Source of the DNA: Phycisphaerales bacterium | GTDB taxonomy: Bacteria; Planctomycetota; Phycisphaerae; Phycisphaerales; UBA1924 | Assembly (NCBI GenBank): GCA_029260295.1 | Contig: JAJDDN010000008.1 | Span: 248,001-312,000, forward strand | DNA: 64,000 bases | Direction of reading: 5' to 3' | Part shown: positions 18,636-25,333 of the stretch, piece by piece | Layout: every line of letters begins with the position of its first letter | Position numbering within the stretch: the stretch's first letter is position 1 | Made by a program: the position numbers and the translations under genes | The notes under the pieces: generated by a model | What the model saw: only the letters and a program-made list of their open reading frames with translations | Told to the model about the DNA's origin: nothing | Database searches by the model: none

Positions 18636-19655
18636 ATGGGTGACAAGCCGGGCGTGTTGATTGCGGACAAGTTTGATCAGATCGGGATTGACGGGCTGGG
18701 GGAGCTCGGGTGCGATGTGCATGTGGATGCGGATCTTGGGCCTGAGACGATTGGCGGTGCGCTCAAGGCGACGGGGGCGAAGGTTCTTGTGGTTCGATCG
18801 ACCAAGGTGCCGGCGTCTGTGTTTGACGATTGTGGGGATTTGGCGATGGTGATCCGGGCGGGTGCGGGGCATGACAATATTGATTCTGCGGCGGCGGGCG
18901 AGAAGGGGATCCCTGTTTGCAACTGTCCCGGGATGAACGCGGTGGCGGTTGCGGAGCTTGCGATTGGTCACATGATTAATCTTGATCGTCGGATCTCGTT
19001 GCAGACCAAGTCGCTGCGCGAGGGGCGATGGAATAAGAAAGAGTTTGCCAAGGCTAAGGGGTTGAAGGGGAGCAAGCTGCTGGTTGTTGGGATGGGTTCG
19101 ATTGGGATGGAAGTGATTAAGCGGGCGCAGGCGTTTGGGATGACGGTGAGTGCTCAGTCTCGGTCGATGCATAAGGAGACTGCTCGTGCGCTTGGGATCA
19201 AGATGATTGAGTATTCTCGTGATGCGCTCAGGGCGGCGATCGCGGAGGCGGACATTGTTTCTGTGCATGTGGCGTTGTGCGCGGATACGGATAAGCTGTG
19301 CGGCCCGGGGTTCTTTGGGGCGATGAAGCCTGGGGCGATGTTTATTAATACATCTCGGGGGGAGATTGTTGATGAGACGGAACTGATCAAGGCGGTACAA
19401 GAGAAGGGCATTCGGGTGGGGCTGGATGTGTATCAGAACCAGCCTTCGAGCAAGGATTGTGAGTGGGCGTGCGCGGTTGCGGAACTGCCTGGGGTGTCGC
19501 TGACGCATCATTGCGGGGCGTCCACGGATCAGGCGCAGGAAGCGGTTGCCCTTGAGGTGATCAGGATTGTGGGTACTGTGATCGACGAGGGTCGGACGCT
19601 GCATGTTGTGAATAAGAAGTCGTTGAAGGATGAGAAGCTCAGCTTGGCTCTCTAG
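18636..19655 (+). CDS. serA: D-3-phosphoglycerate dehydrogenase-like 2-hydroxyacid dehydrogenase
   Basis: A 339-residue NAD-dependent dehydrogenase expected to oxidise 3-phosphoglycerate, the first step of serine synthesis. The nucleotide fold shows GMGSIGMEV (GxGxxG); the catalytic Arg is in NTSRGEIVDE, the Glu/Asp region in GLDVYQNQP and the catalytic His in LTHHCGAST. It is the short form without ACT or intervening regulatory domains, so feedback control by serine is not expected through an ACT site. The ATG at 18636 has GGAGG five bases upstream. serC follows after 26 bases, which supports the pathway assignment. Confidence 0.85.
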   Translation: MGDKPGVLIADKFDQIGIDGLGELGCDVHVDADLGPETIGGALKATGAKVLVVRSTKVPASVFDDCGDLAMVIRAGAGHDNIDSAAAGEKGIPVCNCPGMNAVAVAELAIGHMINLDRRISLQTKSLREGRWNKKEFAKAKGLKGSKLLVVGMGSIGMEVIKRAQAFGMTVSAQSRSMHKETARALGIKMIEYSRDALRAAIAEADIVSVHVALCADTDKLCGPGFFGAMKPGAMFINTSRGEIVDETELIKAVQEKGIRVGLDVYQNQPSSKDCEWACAVAELPGVSLTHHCGASTDQAQEAVALEVIRIVGTVIDEGRTLHVVNKKSLKDEKLSLAL

Positions 19656-19681
19656 CAGGCTGTTTGAATAGGAGAACTGAT

Positions 19682-20782
19682 ATGGGAAATCGTGTGTACA
19701 ACTTTTCTGCCGGGCCTGCGTGTTTGCCTGAGAGTGTGATTAAGCAGGCGCAAAAAGATCTTTGGGATATTTTTGATTCCGGGATCGGGATCATGGAGCA
19801 TTCGCACCGGAACAAGTACTTTGATCGGGTGACGCATGAGACCGAGGCGGATTGCAGAACGGTTGGGAATATACCCGCTGAGTATTCGATTTTCTGGATG
19901 CAGGGTGGGGCGACGAGCCAGTGCTATATGGTGCCTGCGAATTTTTTAGCTGAGGGTCGGACCGCGGATTACTTTGATACTGGGAAGTGGGCGACTGACT
20001 CGATCGCAGAGGTGCATCACTACGGGAATGTCAATGTGTGCGGGTCTTCGAAGGACTCGGGATACAACCATATTCCCAAGGGGGATGCGGTGAGTTATTC
20101 TGATGATCCTGCGTATGTGCAGTTTACTTCGAATAACACGATTATGGGGACGGAGTTTAAGGAGCTGCCTAGGACTCCGGGGAACTCGTTCTTGGTTGCG
20201 GATATGTCTTCGAATATTTATTCGCGTCCGATTGATGTGTCGCGGTATGGGATGATTTATGCGGGGGCTCAGAAGAATCTTGGGCCATCGGGGACGACGC
20301 TTTTGATTGCCAAGACGGATTTGATTAATAATCCTGTGCGTGAGCTTCCCAAGATGATGCGGTTCGGGCTGATGGCGAAAAAAGAGGGACGGTACAACAC
20401 GCCCAATACCTTTGGGGTGTATTTGATGGGGCAGGTGTTTAAGTGGATCTTGGCCGAGGGCGGGCTTACTGCTATGGACGAGATTAATACGGAGAAGGCG
20501 GGGATTCTGTATGACTTTATTGACTCGGAGGATTTCTTTACGCCGCACTCGGAGGTTGAGGATCGGTCGTTGATGAACATTACCTTTAAGTGTCCTACTG
20601 CGGAGCTTGATGCGTTGTTCTTGGAGCAGGCGGAGGAGAAGGGGCTTACTACGCTGGCGGGGCATCGGTCGATTGGCGGGATGCGGGCGAGTATTTATAA
20701 TGCGTTTCCCAAGGCGGGGGTGGTTGCGCTTGTTGAGTTTATGAAGGCGTTTGCTTTGGAGCACGCGGGGGCGAAGGCGTAA
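19682..20782 (+). CDS. serC: Phosphoserine aminotransferase
   Basis: A 366-residue fold-type I PLP enzyme that transfers an amino group from glutamate to 3-phosphohydroxypyruvate. YNFSAGPACLP at the N-terminus and the PLP-lysine region YAGAQKNLGPSG are diagnostic; TLAGHRSIGGMRASIYNAFP near the end carries the phosphate-binding HRSxGGxRAS motif. AGGAG sits seven bases before the ATG at 19682. It is the second gene of a serA-serC unit closed by a terminator. Serine synthesis would need a phosphatase encoded elsewhere. Confidence 0.95.
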   Translation: MGNRVYNFSAGPACLPESVIKQAQKDLWDIFDSGIGIMEHSHRNKYFDRVTHETEADCRTVGNIPAEYSIFWMQGGATSQCYMVPANFLAEGRTADYFDTGKWATDSIAEVHHYGNVNVCGSSKDSGYNHIPKGDAVSYSDDPAYVQFTSNNTIMGTEFKELPRTPGNSFLVADMSSNIYSRPIDVSRYGMIYAGAQKNLGPSGTTLLIAKTDLINNPVRELPKMMRFGLMAKKEGRYNTPNTFGVYLMGQVFKWILAEGGLTAMDEINTEKAGILYDFIDSEDFFTPHSEVEDRSLMNITFKCPTAELDALFLEQAEEKGLTTLAGHRSIGGMRASIYNAFPKAGVVALVEFMKAFALEHAGAKA

Positions 20783-20806
20783 AGCTGAATCAGATTTGTA
20801 CTTTGA

Positions 20807-20836
20807 AGCCCCGGGTGATTGCTCGGGGTTTTTTTG
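20807..20836 (+). terminator. Terminator of the serA-serC unit
   Basis: CCCCG and CGGGG pair across a ten-base loop and are followed by eight T, about 25 bases after the serC stop codon. Confidence 0.8.
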
Positions 20837-20841
20837 TATGC

Positions 20842-20931
20842 GAAGACATGCTTTGCCGAAGACGGTCAAAGCATGGCACCCAGAGAAGAGAAGACACTAC
20901 TGCGCCGAAGACGGCGAGTAGTGGCACCCGG
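20842..20931 (+). repeat. Two family-A hairpin repeats between convergent genes
   Basis: Copy 1 (20842-20881) has arms CATGCTTTG / CAAAGCATG; copy 2 (20890-20931) has CACTACT / AGTAGTG. Both have the CCGAAGACGG core and the GGCACCC tail. They lie between the serC terminator and the end of the minus-strand GT9 gene. Confidence 0.88.
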
Positions 20932-20941
20932 AGAAGAATGA

Positions 20942-21970
20942 TTAAGAGTTGAGTCGCTCGTTGCAGGCGGTGAGGACTTGGGCGGTGGTGATTCTTTGGA
21001 TCATTTCGGCGGAGCGGTTGTCTCGGAAGTAGAACTCGTCGTTGGGTTCGATGTGCTGGATCATGTCTTGCTGGCGGCCGAAGGGGGCGGCTTTTTTGGG
21101 GTCGGTTGGGCCTAGGAGTCCTACTAGGGGGCGGTTGAATCCGACGGCCATGTGGAGGGCGGCGGAGTCGTTGGCGACGGTGAGCTTTGATCTTGCGATG
21201 ATGGCCATGAGGAGGGCGATTGAAGTCGAGCCTACTCGGTCGGTGATTTTGGGGTGGTCTTTGGCGAGTTCTAGGAGGGGGGCGCAGTGGAGGCGTTCGC
21301 CTGGGCCTCCGACGATGATGACTCTTTCGATGGCTTTGTTTTTGGTGAGTTCTTGGGCGAGCTGGGTGAAGCGTTCGATGGGCCAGCATTTGGCGGCCCA
21401 GGCGCTGGTGGGGGCGAGGACGGCGTAGGGTTCTGGGTATTCGATGACGACTTCTGAGAGCTCTGCTTGGCCGGCGTAGAGGGTGATGTTTGGATTGGAA
21501 ATGTCGGCGCCGGCGGCTTTGGCGAGGGCGAGCATGCGGTCTACGGTGTGGAGTTCTTTGGGGGCGTCGATGCGTTGGTTGTGGAAGAGCCAGCCGAGTT
21601 CTTGGGAGTCTTTGAAGCCGAAGCGGAGTTTGGCTCCGGTGGCTCTTGAGAAGAATCCTGAGCGGGCGAGGCCTTGGCAGTCGAGGACCATGTCGTAGTT
21701 GTTTTTTCGGAGGGTTCGGAGCCATTTGATGAGGGGGCCGAAGCGGAAGTGGCGGCATTGCTTGCCGAGTTCTACGCGTTTGAAGGGGATGACCTGGTGG
21801 AGGTCTGGGTGGTGCTCGATGGCTTGGGTGAAGGTGTCGCGGGCCATCCAGTCGATTTTGGCGTCGGGGTAGCGTTGTTTGAGGGCGGCGAGGATTGGGG
21901 CGGAGCGGCAGATGTCGCCTAGGGCGCTGGGGCGGATGATGAGGATTCGTTTTGGGTCTGGTGGTGGCAC
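20942..21970 (-). CDS. Glycosyltransferase family 9 (heptosyltransferase-like)
   Basis: A 342-residue GT-B enzyme related to the lipopolysaccharide heptosyltransferases WaaC/WaaF. RILIIRPSALGDICRSAPIL at the N-terminus is the family opening, and a donor-site region with VGGPGERLHCAPLL and ANDSAALHMAVGFNRPLVGL is clear in the C-terminal half. Enzymes of this family add heptose or similar sugars from nucleotide donors to cell-surface glycans at the cytoplasmic face. No other LPS-core genes are adjacent. The start is a GTG at 21970 without a convincing ribosome site, so the exact N-terminus is uncertain. Confidence 0.85.
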   Translation of the reverse strand: MPPPDPKRILIIRPSALGDICRSAPILAALKQRYPDAKIDWMARDTFTQAIEHHPDLHQVIPFKRVELGKQCRHFRFGPLIKWLRTLRKNNYDMVLDCQGLARSGFFSRATGAKLRFGFKDSQELGWLFHNQRIDAPKELHTVDRMLALAKAAGADISNPNITLYAGQAELSEVVIEYPEPYAVLAPTSAWAAKCWPIERFTQLAQELTKNKAIERVIIVGGPGERLHCAPLLELAKDHPKITDRVGSTSIALLMAIIARSKLTVANDSAALHMAVGFNRPLVGLLGPTDPKKAAPFGRQQDMIQHIEPNDEFYFRDNRSAEMIQRITTAQVLTACNERLNS

Positions 21971-22105
21971 TTGGGAGGATAGGGGGGGAGATGTGAAGAG
22001 GTACGCAGAGGTGGCAAAGAGCGCGGAGGACTCAGAGAAGAGTTGTATTGAAGAGGAAGGTTATGTAAGGGAGAAGATGGAGAAGTCGGGGTGCCCTCAC
22101 CCCGG

Positions 22106-22218
22106 CCCTCTCCCATCAGACCCTCCAATGGGAGAGGGAGGAAGAGAAGTTGAAGAAGACCCCCTCCGTCTGCGCCCCCCAAAGCGCAGACGCCTCCTCC
22201 GGAAGCCCGGGGGAGGAG
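22106..22218 (+). repeat. Two further hairpin repeats (families B and C)
   Basis: Family B (22106-22138): arms CCCTCTCCCAT / ATGGGAGAGGG. Family C (22159-22218): outer CCCCCTCC / GGGGGAGG with an inner GTCTGCG / CGCAGAC hairpin. Both families recur together at 40867-40995, in reverse order but the same orientation. They are part of a 615-base gene-free stretch (21971-22585) that is otherwise purine-rich spacer plus family-A repeats. Confidence 0.75.
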
Positions 22219-22261
22219 ATAAGAGAAGGATGAAGAGGTGAGGAAGAGGAAGGAATTAGGA

Positions 22262-22556
22262 GAAGACATGCAGGAGCCGGGGACGGCACCTACATGGCAC
22301 CCAGATTAAGAGAAGACATGTAGGAGCCGGGGACGGCACCTGCATGGCACCCGGCGAAGAGTTGAGGAAGGGAAGGGAGGGAGGGAGAGAAGACATGCTT
22401 TGCCGAAGACGGTCAAAGCATGGCACCCAGATTAAGAGAAGACACTACTGCGCCGGAGACGGCGAGTAGTGGCACCCGGTGAAGACGCCACCAACATGGC
22501 ACCCAGAGAAAAAGAGAAGACATGGTTTGCCGAAGACGGTCAAACCATGGCACCCA
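22262..22556 (+). repeat. Cluster of five family-A hairpin repeats plus a remnant
   Basis: Copies at 22262-22302, 22312-22354, 22389-22429, 22438-22479 and 22516-22556, with a remnant at 22481-22504. Arms are CATGCAGG / CCTACATG, CATGTAGG / CCTGCATG, CATGCTTTG / CAAAGCATG, CACTACT / AGTAGTG and CATGGTTTG / CAAACCATG. The first two copies each carry one arm of the other type. All are in plus orientation. Confidence 0.88.
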
Positions 22557-22585
22557 GACCCCCAAAGTAGAAGAGAAGAATATTT

Positions 22586-23404
22586 TTAGGCGGGGTAGGT
22601 TGCGCTGGTGCGGTCGGTTTCCCAGACTGTTATGTTTTCTAGGGTGCAGTCGAGGGCTTTGAGTGCGGGGGCGAGGGTGTTGTAGCAGTGTTTGGTGATG
22701 TTTTCTACGGAGGGGATTTGGCCGTGGCTGGTTTGGTCGAAGGGGGGGCAGTCTTTGTTGAGGAACTTGTGGTCGAGTGGGGTGATGAGGGTGTCGTTGA
22801 TTGTTTGTTCGATTTGGATTTGGAGTTGGGGGGTGAGTTTTTCGATGTCTACTTTGATGGTGGGCTGGAGTTTGTAGTTGTGGCCGTGACCGGAGGGGTT
22901 GTTGCACTTGCCGAAGAAGGCGGTGTTCTGATCGTCGGACATGGAGGGGGCGTGGAGTCGGTGGGCGGCGGCGAACTCGTAGTGCTGGCGGAGGAGGATT
23001 TGGTTGGTGGATTGGTCTTGCATTTCGATTGAATGGTATGGGGTGAGGTGCCAGCGGATGGAGTGGAGGGTTGGTGCTAGGAGTTCTTTTGACTTTGCCC
23101 AGAGTTTGGGGAGGAGGGCTGCGGGGTTTTGGTTGGGGTTGGAATCTATTTGGTCGGCGATGATTGGGAGGAGGTGATTTCGGACGAGGGTGTCTATTTC
23201 TTGGATGCTTAGGAGGTAGCCGGTATTTGGGTCTGGGTTGCCTTGGGTGGCGATGGTGAGTTCGTAGTATCGTCCTAGGGTGGTCATGGAGGGTTTGCCG
23301 GCTGTTGTGTTGCAGCCGAGGGTTGAGCCTTCGGTATTTATGGTGAAGCGTACGGTTCGGCGTAGGATGTGTTGGTTTGAGGGGTTCATGGACGATTGAA
23401 GCAT
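22586..23404 (-). CDS. Two-domain 6-pyruvoyltetrahydropterin synthase / QueD-like protein
   Basis: About 270 residues, roughly twice a single PTPS/QueD subunit. The C-terminal half is a clear family member: FAAAHRLHAP and GHGHNYKL supply zinc-binding histidines, and SVENITKHCYNTL with VWETDRTSATYP supplies the substrate pocket. The N-terminal half (RTVRFTINTEG..., RYYELTIATQGNPDPNTGYLL) follows the same strand pattern but lacks the HGHNY histidines, so it looks like a degenerate repeat of the domain. The family makes 6-carboxytetrahydropterin for queuosine or processes related pterins. Starts at 23404 or 23389 are both possible and neither has a clear ribosome site. It diverges from the peroxidase gene. 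Confidence 0.75.
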   Translation of the reverse strand: MLQSSMNPSNQHILRRTVRFTINTEGSTLGCNTTAGKPSMTTLGRYYELTIATQGNPDPNTGYLLSIQEIDTLVRNHLLPIIADQIDSNPNQNPAALLPKLWAKSKELLAPTLHSIRWHLTPYHSIEMQDQSTNQILLRQHYEFAAAHRLHAPSMSDDQNTAFFGKCNNPSGHGHNYKLQPTIKVDIEKLTPQLQIQIEQTINDTLITPLDHKFLNKDCPPFDQTSHGQIPSVENITKHCYNTLAPALKALDCTLENITVWETDRTSATYPA

Positions 23405-23435
23405 AGCGGTCGATGATCGCGGAAGGATACTGATC

Positions 23436-24077
23436 ATGGGATGGTGCTGCTGCAAAACGAAATCGGGTTTGGGTGCTGGGGCTCTGGTGGCGATATTTTT
23501 GCCGGGGTATTTGGGTATTGTGAATACATCGAATCATAAGGATGAGCCGAAGGTTGCGGAAGTTGGGGCGGTTGAGGAGAAGGTTATGAATCCGAAGGAT
23601 GTGCTTGGGTATGAGTTTGCCATGTTGGATGGTTCGATGAAGTCTTTGGAGGACTATCGGGGCAAGGTTGTGATGTTTGTGAATGTGGCGAGTGCTTGCG
23701 GGCTTACGCCTCAGTATGAGGGGCTTGAGGCTCTGTACCGGGCGAAGAAGGATGAGGGGTTTGTGATTGTTGGGTTCCCGGCGAATCAGTTTGGTGGGCA
23801 GGAGCCTGGGACGAACGAAGAGATCGCGGAGTTTTGTAACGGTGAGTATGGGGTGACTTTTCCGATGATGGGGAAGATTGTGGTCAAGGGTGAGGGAGTG
23901 CATGCGTTGTATGCGCAGTTGGCTTCGCAGCCTGAGCCGATTGGTGGGGAGCCGGAGTGGAACTTTGCGAAGTTTTTGGTGAATCGGAAGGGTGAGGTGG
24001 TGGCGCGGTTCCCTTCGCGGACGGGGCCTGAGGATGCTGGGCTTGTGGCGAGGGTGGATGAGTTGCTTGGGGAGTGA
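23436..24077 (+). CDS. Glutathione peroxidase family protein with N-terminal membrane segment
   Basis: A 213-residue thiol peroxidase. FVNVASACGLTPQY holds the peroxidatic Cys, with the conserved Gln/Asn region GFPANQFGGQEPG and WNFAKFLVNRKGEVV. These enzymes reduce hydroperoxides, often with thioredoxin in bacteria. The first 45 residues contain a hydrophobic stretch (GAGALVAIFLPGYLGIV), suggesting export or a membrane anchor. GGAAGG lies nine bases before the ATG at 23436. An internal ATG at 23586, with GGAG seven bases upstream, would give a 163-residue cytosolic enzyme of normal family length, so two forms are possible. The start is only about 30 bases from that of the divergent PTPS-like gene. 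Confidence 0.85.
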   Translation: MGWCCCKTKSGLGAGALVAIFLPGYLGIVNTSNHKDEPKVAEVGAVEEKVMNPKDVLGYEFAMLDGSMKSLEDYRGKVVMFVNVASACGLTPQYEGLEALYRAKKDEGFVIVGFPANQFGGQEPGTNEEIAEFCNGEYGVTFPMMGKIVVKGEGVHALYAQLASQPEPIGGEPEWNFAKFLVNRKGEVVARFPSRTGPEDAGLVARVDELLGE

Positions 24078-24090
24078 GTGCTAACGGGCC

Positions 24091-24129
24091 AAGACACGGC
24101 TTGCCGAAGACGGTCAAGCCGTGGCACCC
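24091..24129 (+). repeat. Family-A hairpin repeat, single copy
   Basis: Arms CACGGCTTG / CAAGCCGTG around CCGAAGACGG, then GGCACCC. It lies 14 bases after the peroxidase stop codon in the gap before pstS. The rest of that gap (24130-24355) shows no convincing Pho box or other element. Confidence 0.85.
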
Positions 24130-24355
24130 TCGACCGATGAGTTCTGGGGCGAGGTTTTACTGTATCTGAACAATGGATATGCGGACGCTAAATGACTTTG
24201 TAGCAGTGGTATGGGGGTGTTTTTGTTTGTGTGAGGTGATCTTAACACAACCTTCGTGTATTTGGGGTGGCTTTGGGAGGGGATCGGCGAGACGATTGTG
24301 TGTAGGGACGGGAGTGCTCGTCTGATCGGATCGAAACTACACATGGAGTGTTGCG

Positions 24356-25333
24356 ATGAAATCTCGAAAGTTGATGTCGTTGGTGGGTGTTTTGGCGGCG
24401 ATGCCTTTGGTTGCAATGAGTGTCATGGCTGGGGATGGTGTTGATCCTGAACTGCCGACTTATGAAGCGACGAGTGGGGTGTCGGGGAGTTTGAAGTCGA
24501 TTGGGTCCGACACGATGAATAATCTGATGACGCTTTGGGGTGAGGACTTTAAGAAGTTCTATCCGGCGACTCAGCTTGAGGTGGAGGGGAAGGGGTCTTC
24601 GACGGCTCCGCCGGCGTTGATTGAGGGGCAGGCGCAGTTTGGGCCTATGTCTCGGCCGATGAAGGGTGCGGAGATGGATAAGTTTGAGGAGGCCAATGGG
24701 TATCAGCCTACGGCTGTGCGGGCGGGGATTGATTGCTTGGCGGTGTATGTGCATAAAGATTGCCCGATTGAGGAGATCAGTATTGAGGATCTGACTCGGG
24801 TGTTTTCTGTTGCGGATACGGATCTGACCTGGGGTGATCTTGGGGTTGAGGATTCTGATTTTAAGAATCGTCCTGTGAGTTTGTATGGGCGGAACTCGGC
24901 TTCGGGGACTTATGGGTACTTTAAGAAGATCGCGTTGCAGGGGAATGATTACAAGGCGACGGTGAAGGAGCAGCCTGGGTCTTCGGCGGTTGTGCAGGCG
25001 GTGACGACTGATTTGTATGGGATGGGGTATTCTGGGATCGGGTATAAGACTGCTGGTGTGAAGGCGATTGCGGTTTCGTTTGATGGGTATGACGCGGTTG
25101 ATGCCAGTGCGGAGAATGCGTATTCGGGGGAGTATCCGATTGCACGGTTTTTGTATCTGTATATGAATGTTGATCCGACTACGGGGATTACTGATCCGCT
25201 GCGGGCGGAGTTTGTCAAGATGGTGTTCTCGCAGTCTGGGCAGGAGATTGTGGTGAAGGACGGGTATTTCCCGGTGCCTGCGGGGATCGCTCGCGAGGAT
25301 TTGGAGATGCTCAAGATCGGGTATGATTTTTGA
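24356..25333 (+). CDS. pstS: Phosphate ABC transporter substrate-binding protein
   Basis: A 325-residue periplasmic phosphate receptor. After a signal peptide (about 25 residues, ending VMA) come the phosphate-pocket motifs: SIGSDTMNNL, GKGSSTAPPALIEG and GRNSASGTYGYF. GGAG lies eight bases before the ATG. The stop is immediately followed by the GTG of pstC, starting a pstS-pstC-pstA-pstB operon with coupled junctions. No regulatory phoU gene is found at either end. I looked for a paired Pho box upstream and found none that convinces, only a single TTAACA at about 24241. Confidence 0.93.
   Translation: MKSRKLMSLVGVLAAMPLVAMSVMAGDGVDPELPTYEATSGVSGSLKSIGSDTMNNLMTLWGEDFKKFYPATQLEVEGKGSSTAPPALIEGQAQFGPMSRPMKGAEMDKFEEANGYQPTAVRAGIDCLAVYVHKDCPIEEISIEDLTRVFSVADTDLTWGDLGVEDSDFKNRPVSLYGRNSASGTYGYFKKIALQGNDYKATVKEQPGSSAVVQAVTTDLYGMGYSGIGYKTAGVKAIAVSFDGYDAVDASAENAYSGEYPIARFLYLYMNVDPTTGITDPLRAEFVKMVFSQSGQEIVVKDGYFPVPAGIAREDLEMLKIGYDF

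Noticed and set aside
17994-19604. 536-codon minus-strand frame across the repeats and serA
   Set aside because: It runs through non-coding hairpin repeats and is antisense to serA; its composition is that of a shadow frame.
22262-22556. CRISPR-like array
   Set aside because: The units are self-complementary hairpins with varying arms, irregular spacing and no unique spacers or cas genes.
24130-24355. Pho box upstream of pstS
   Set aside because: Only one TTAACA-like word is present and no second half-site at the right spacing.
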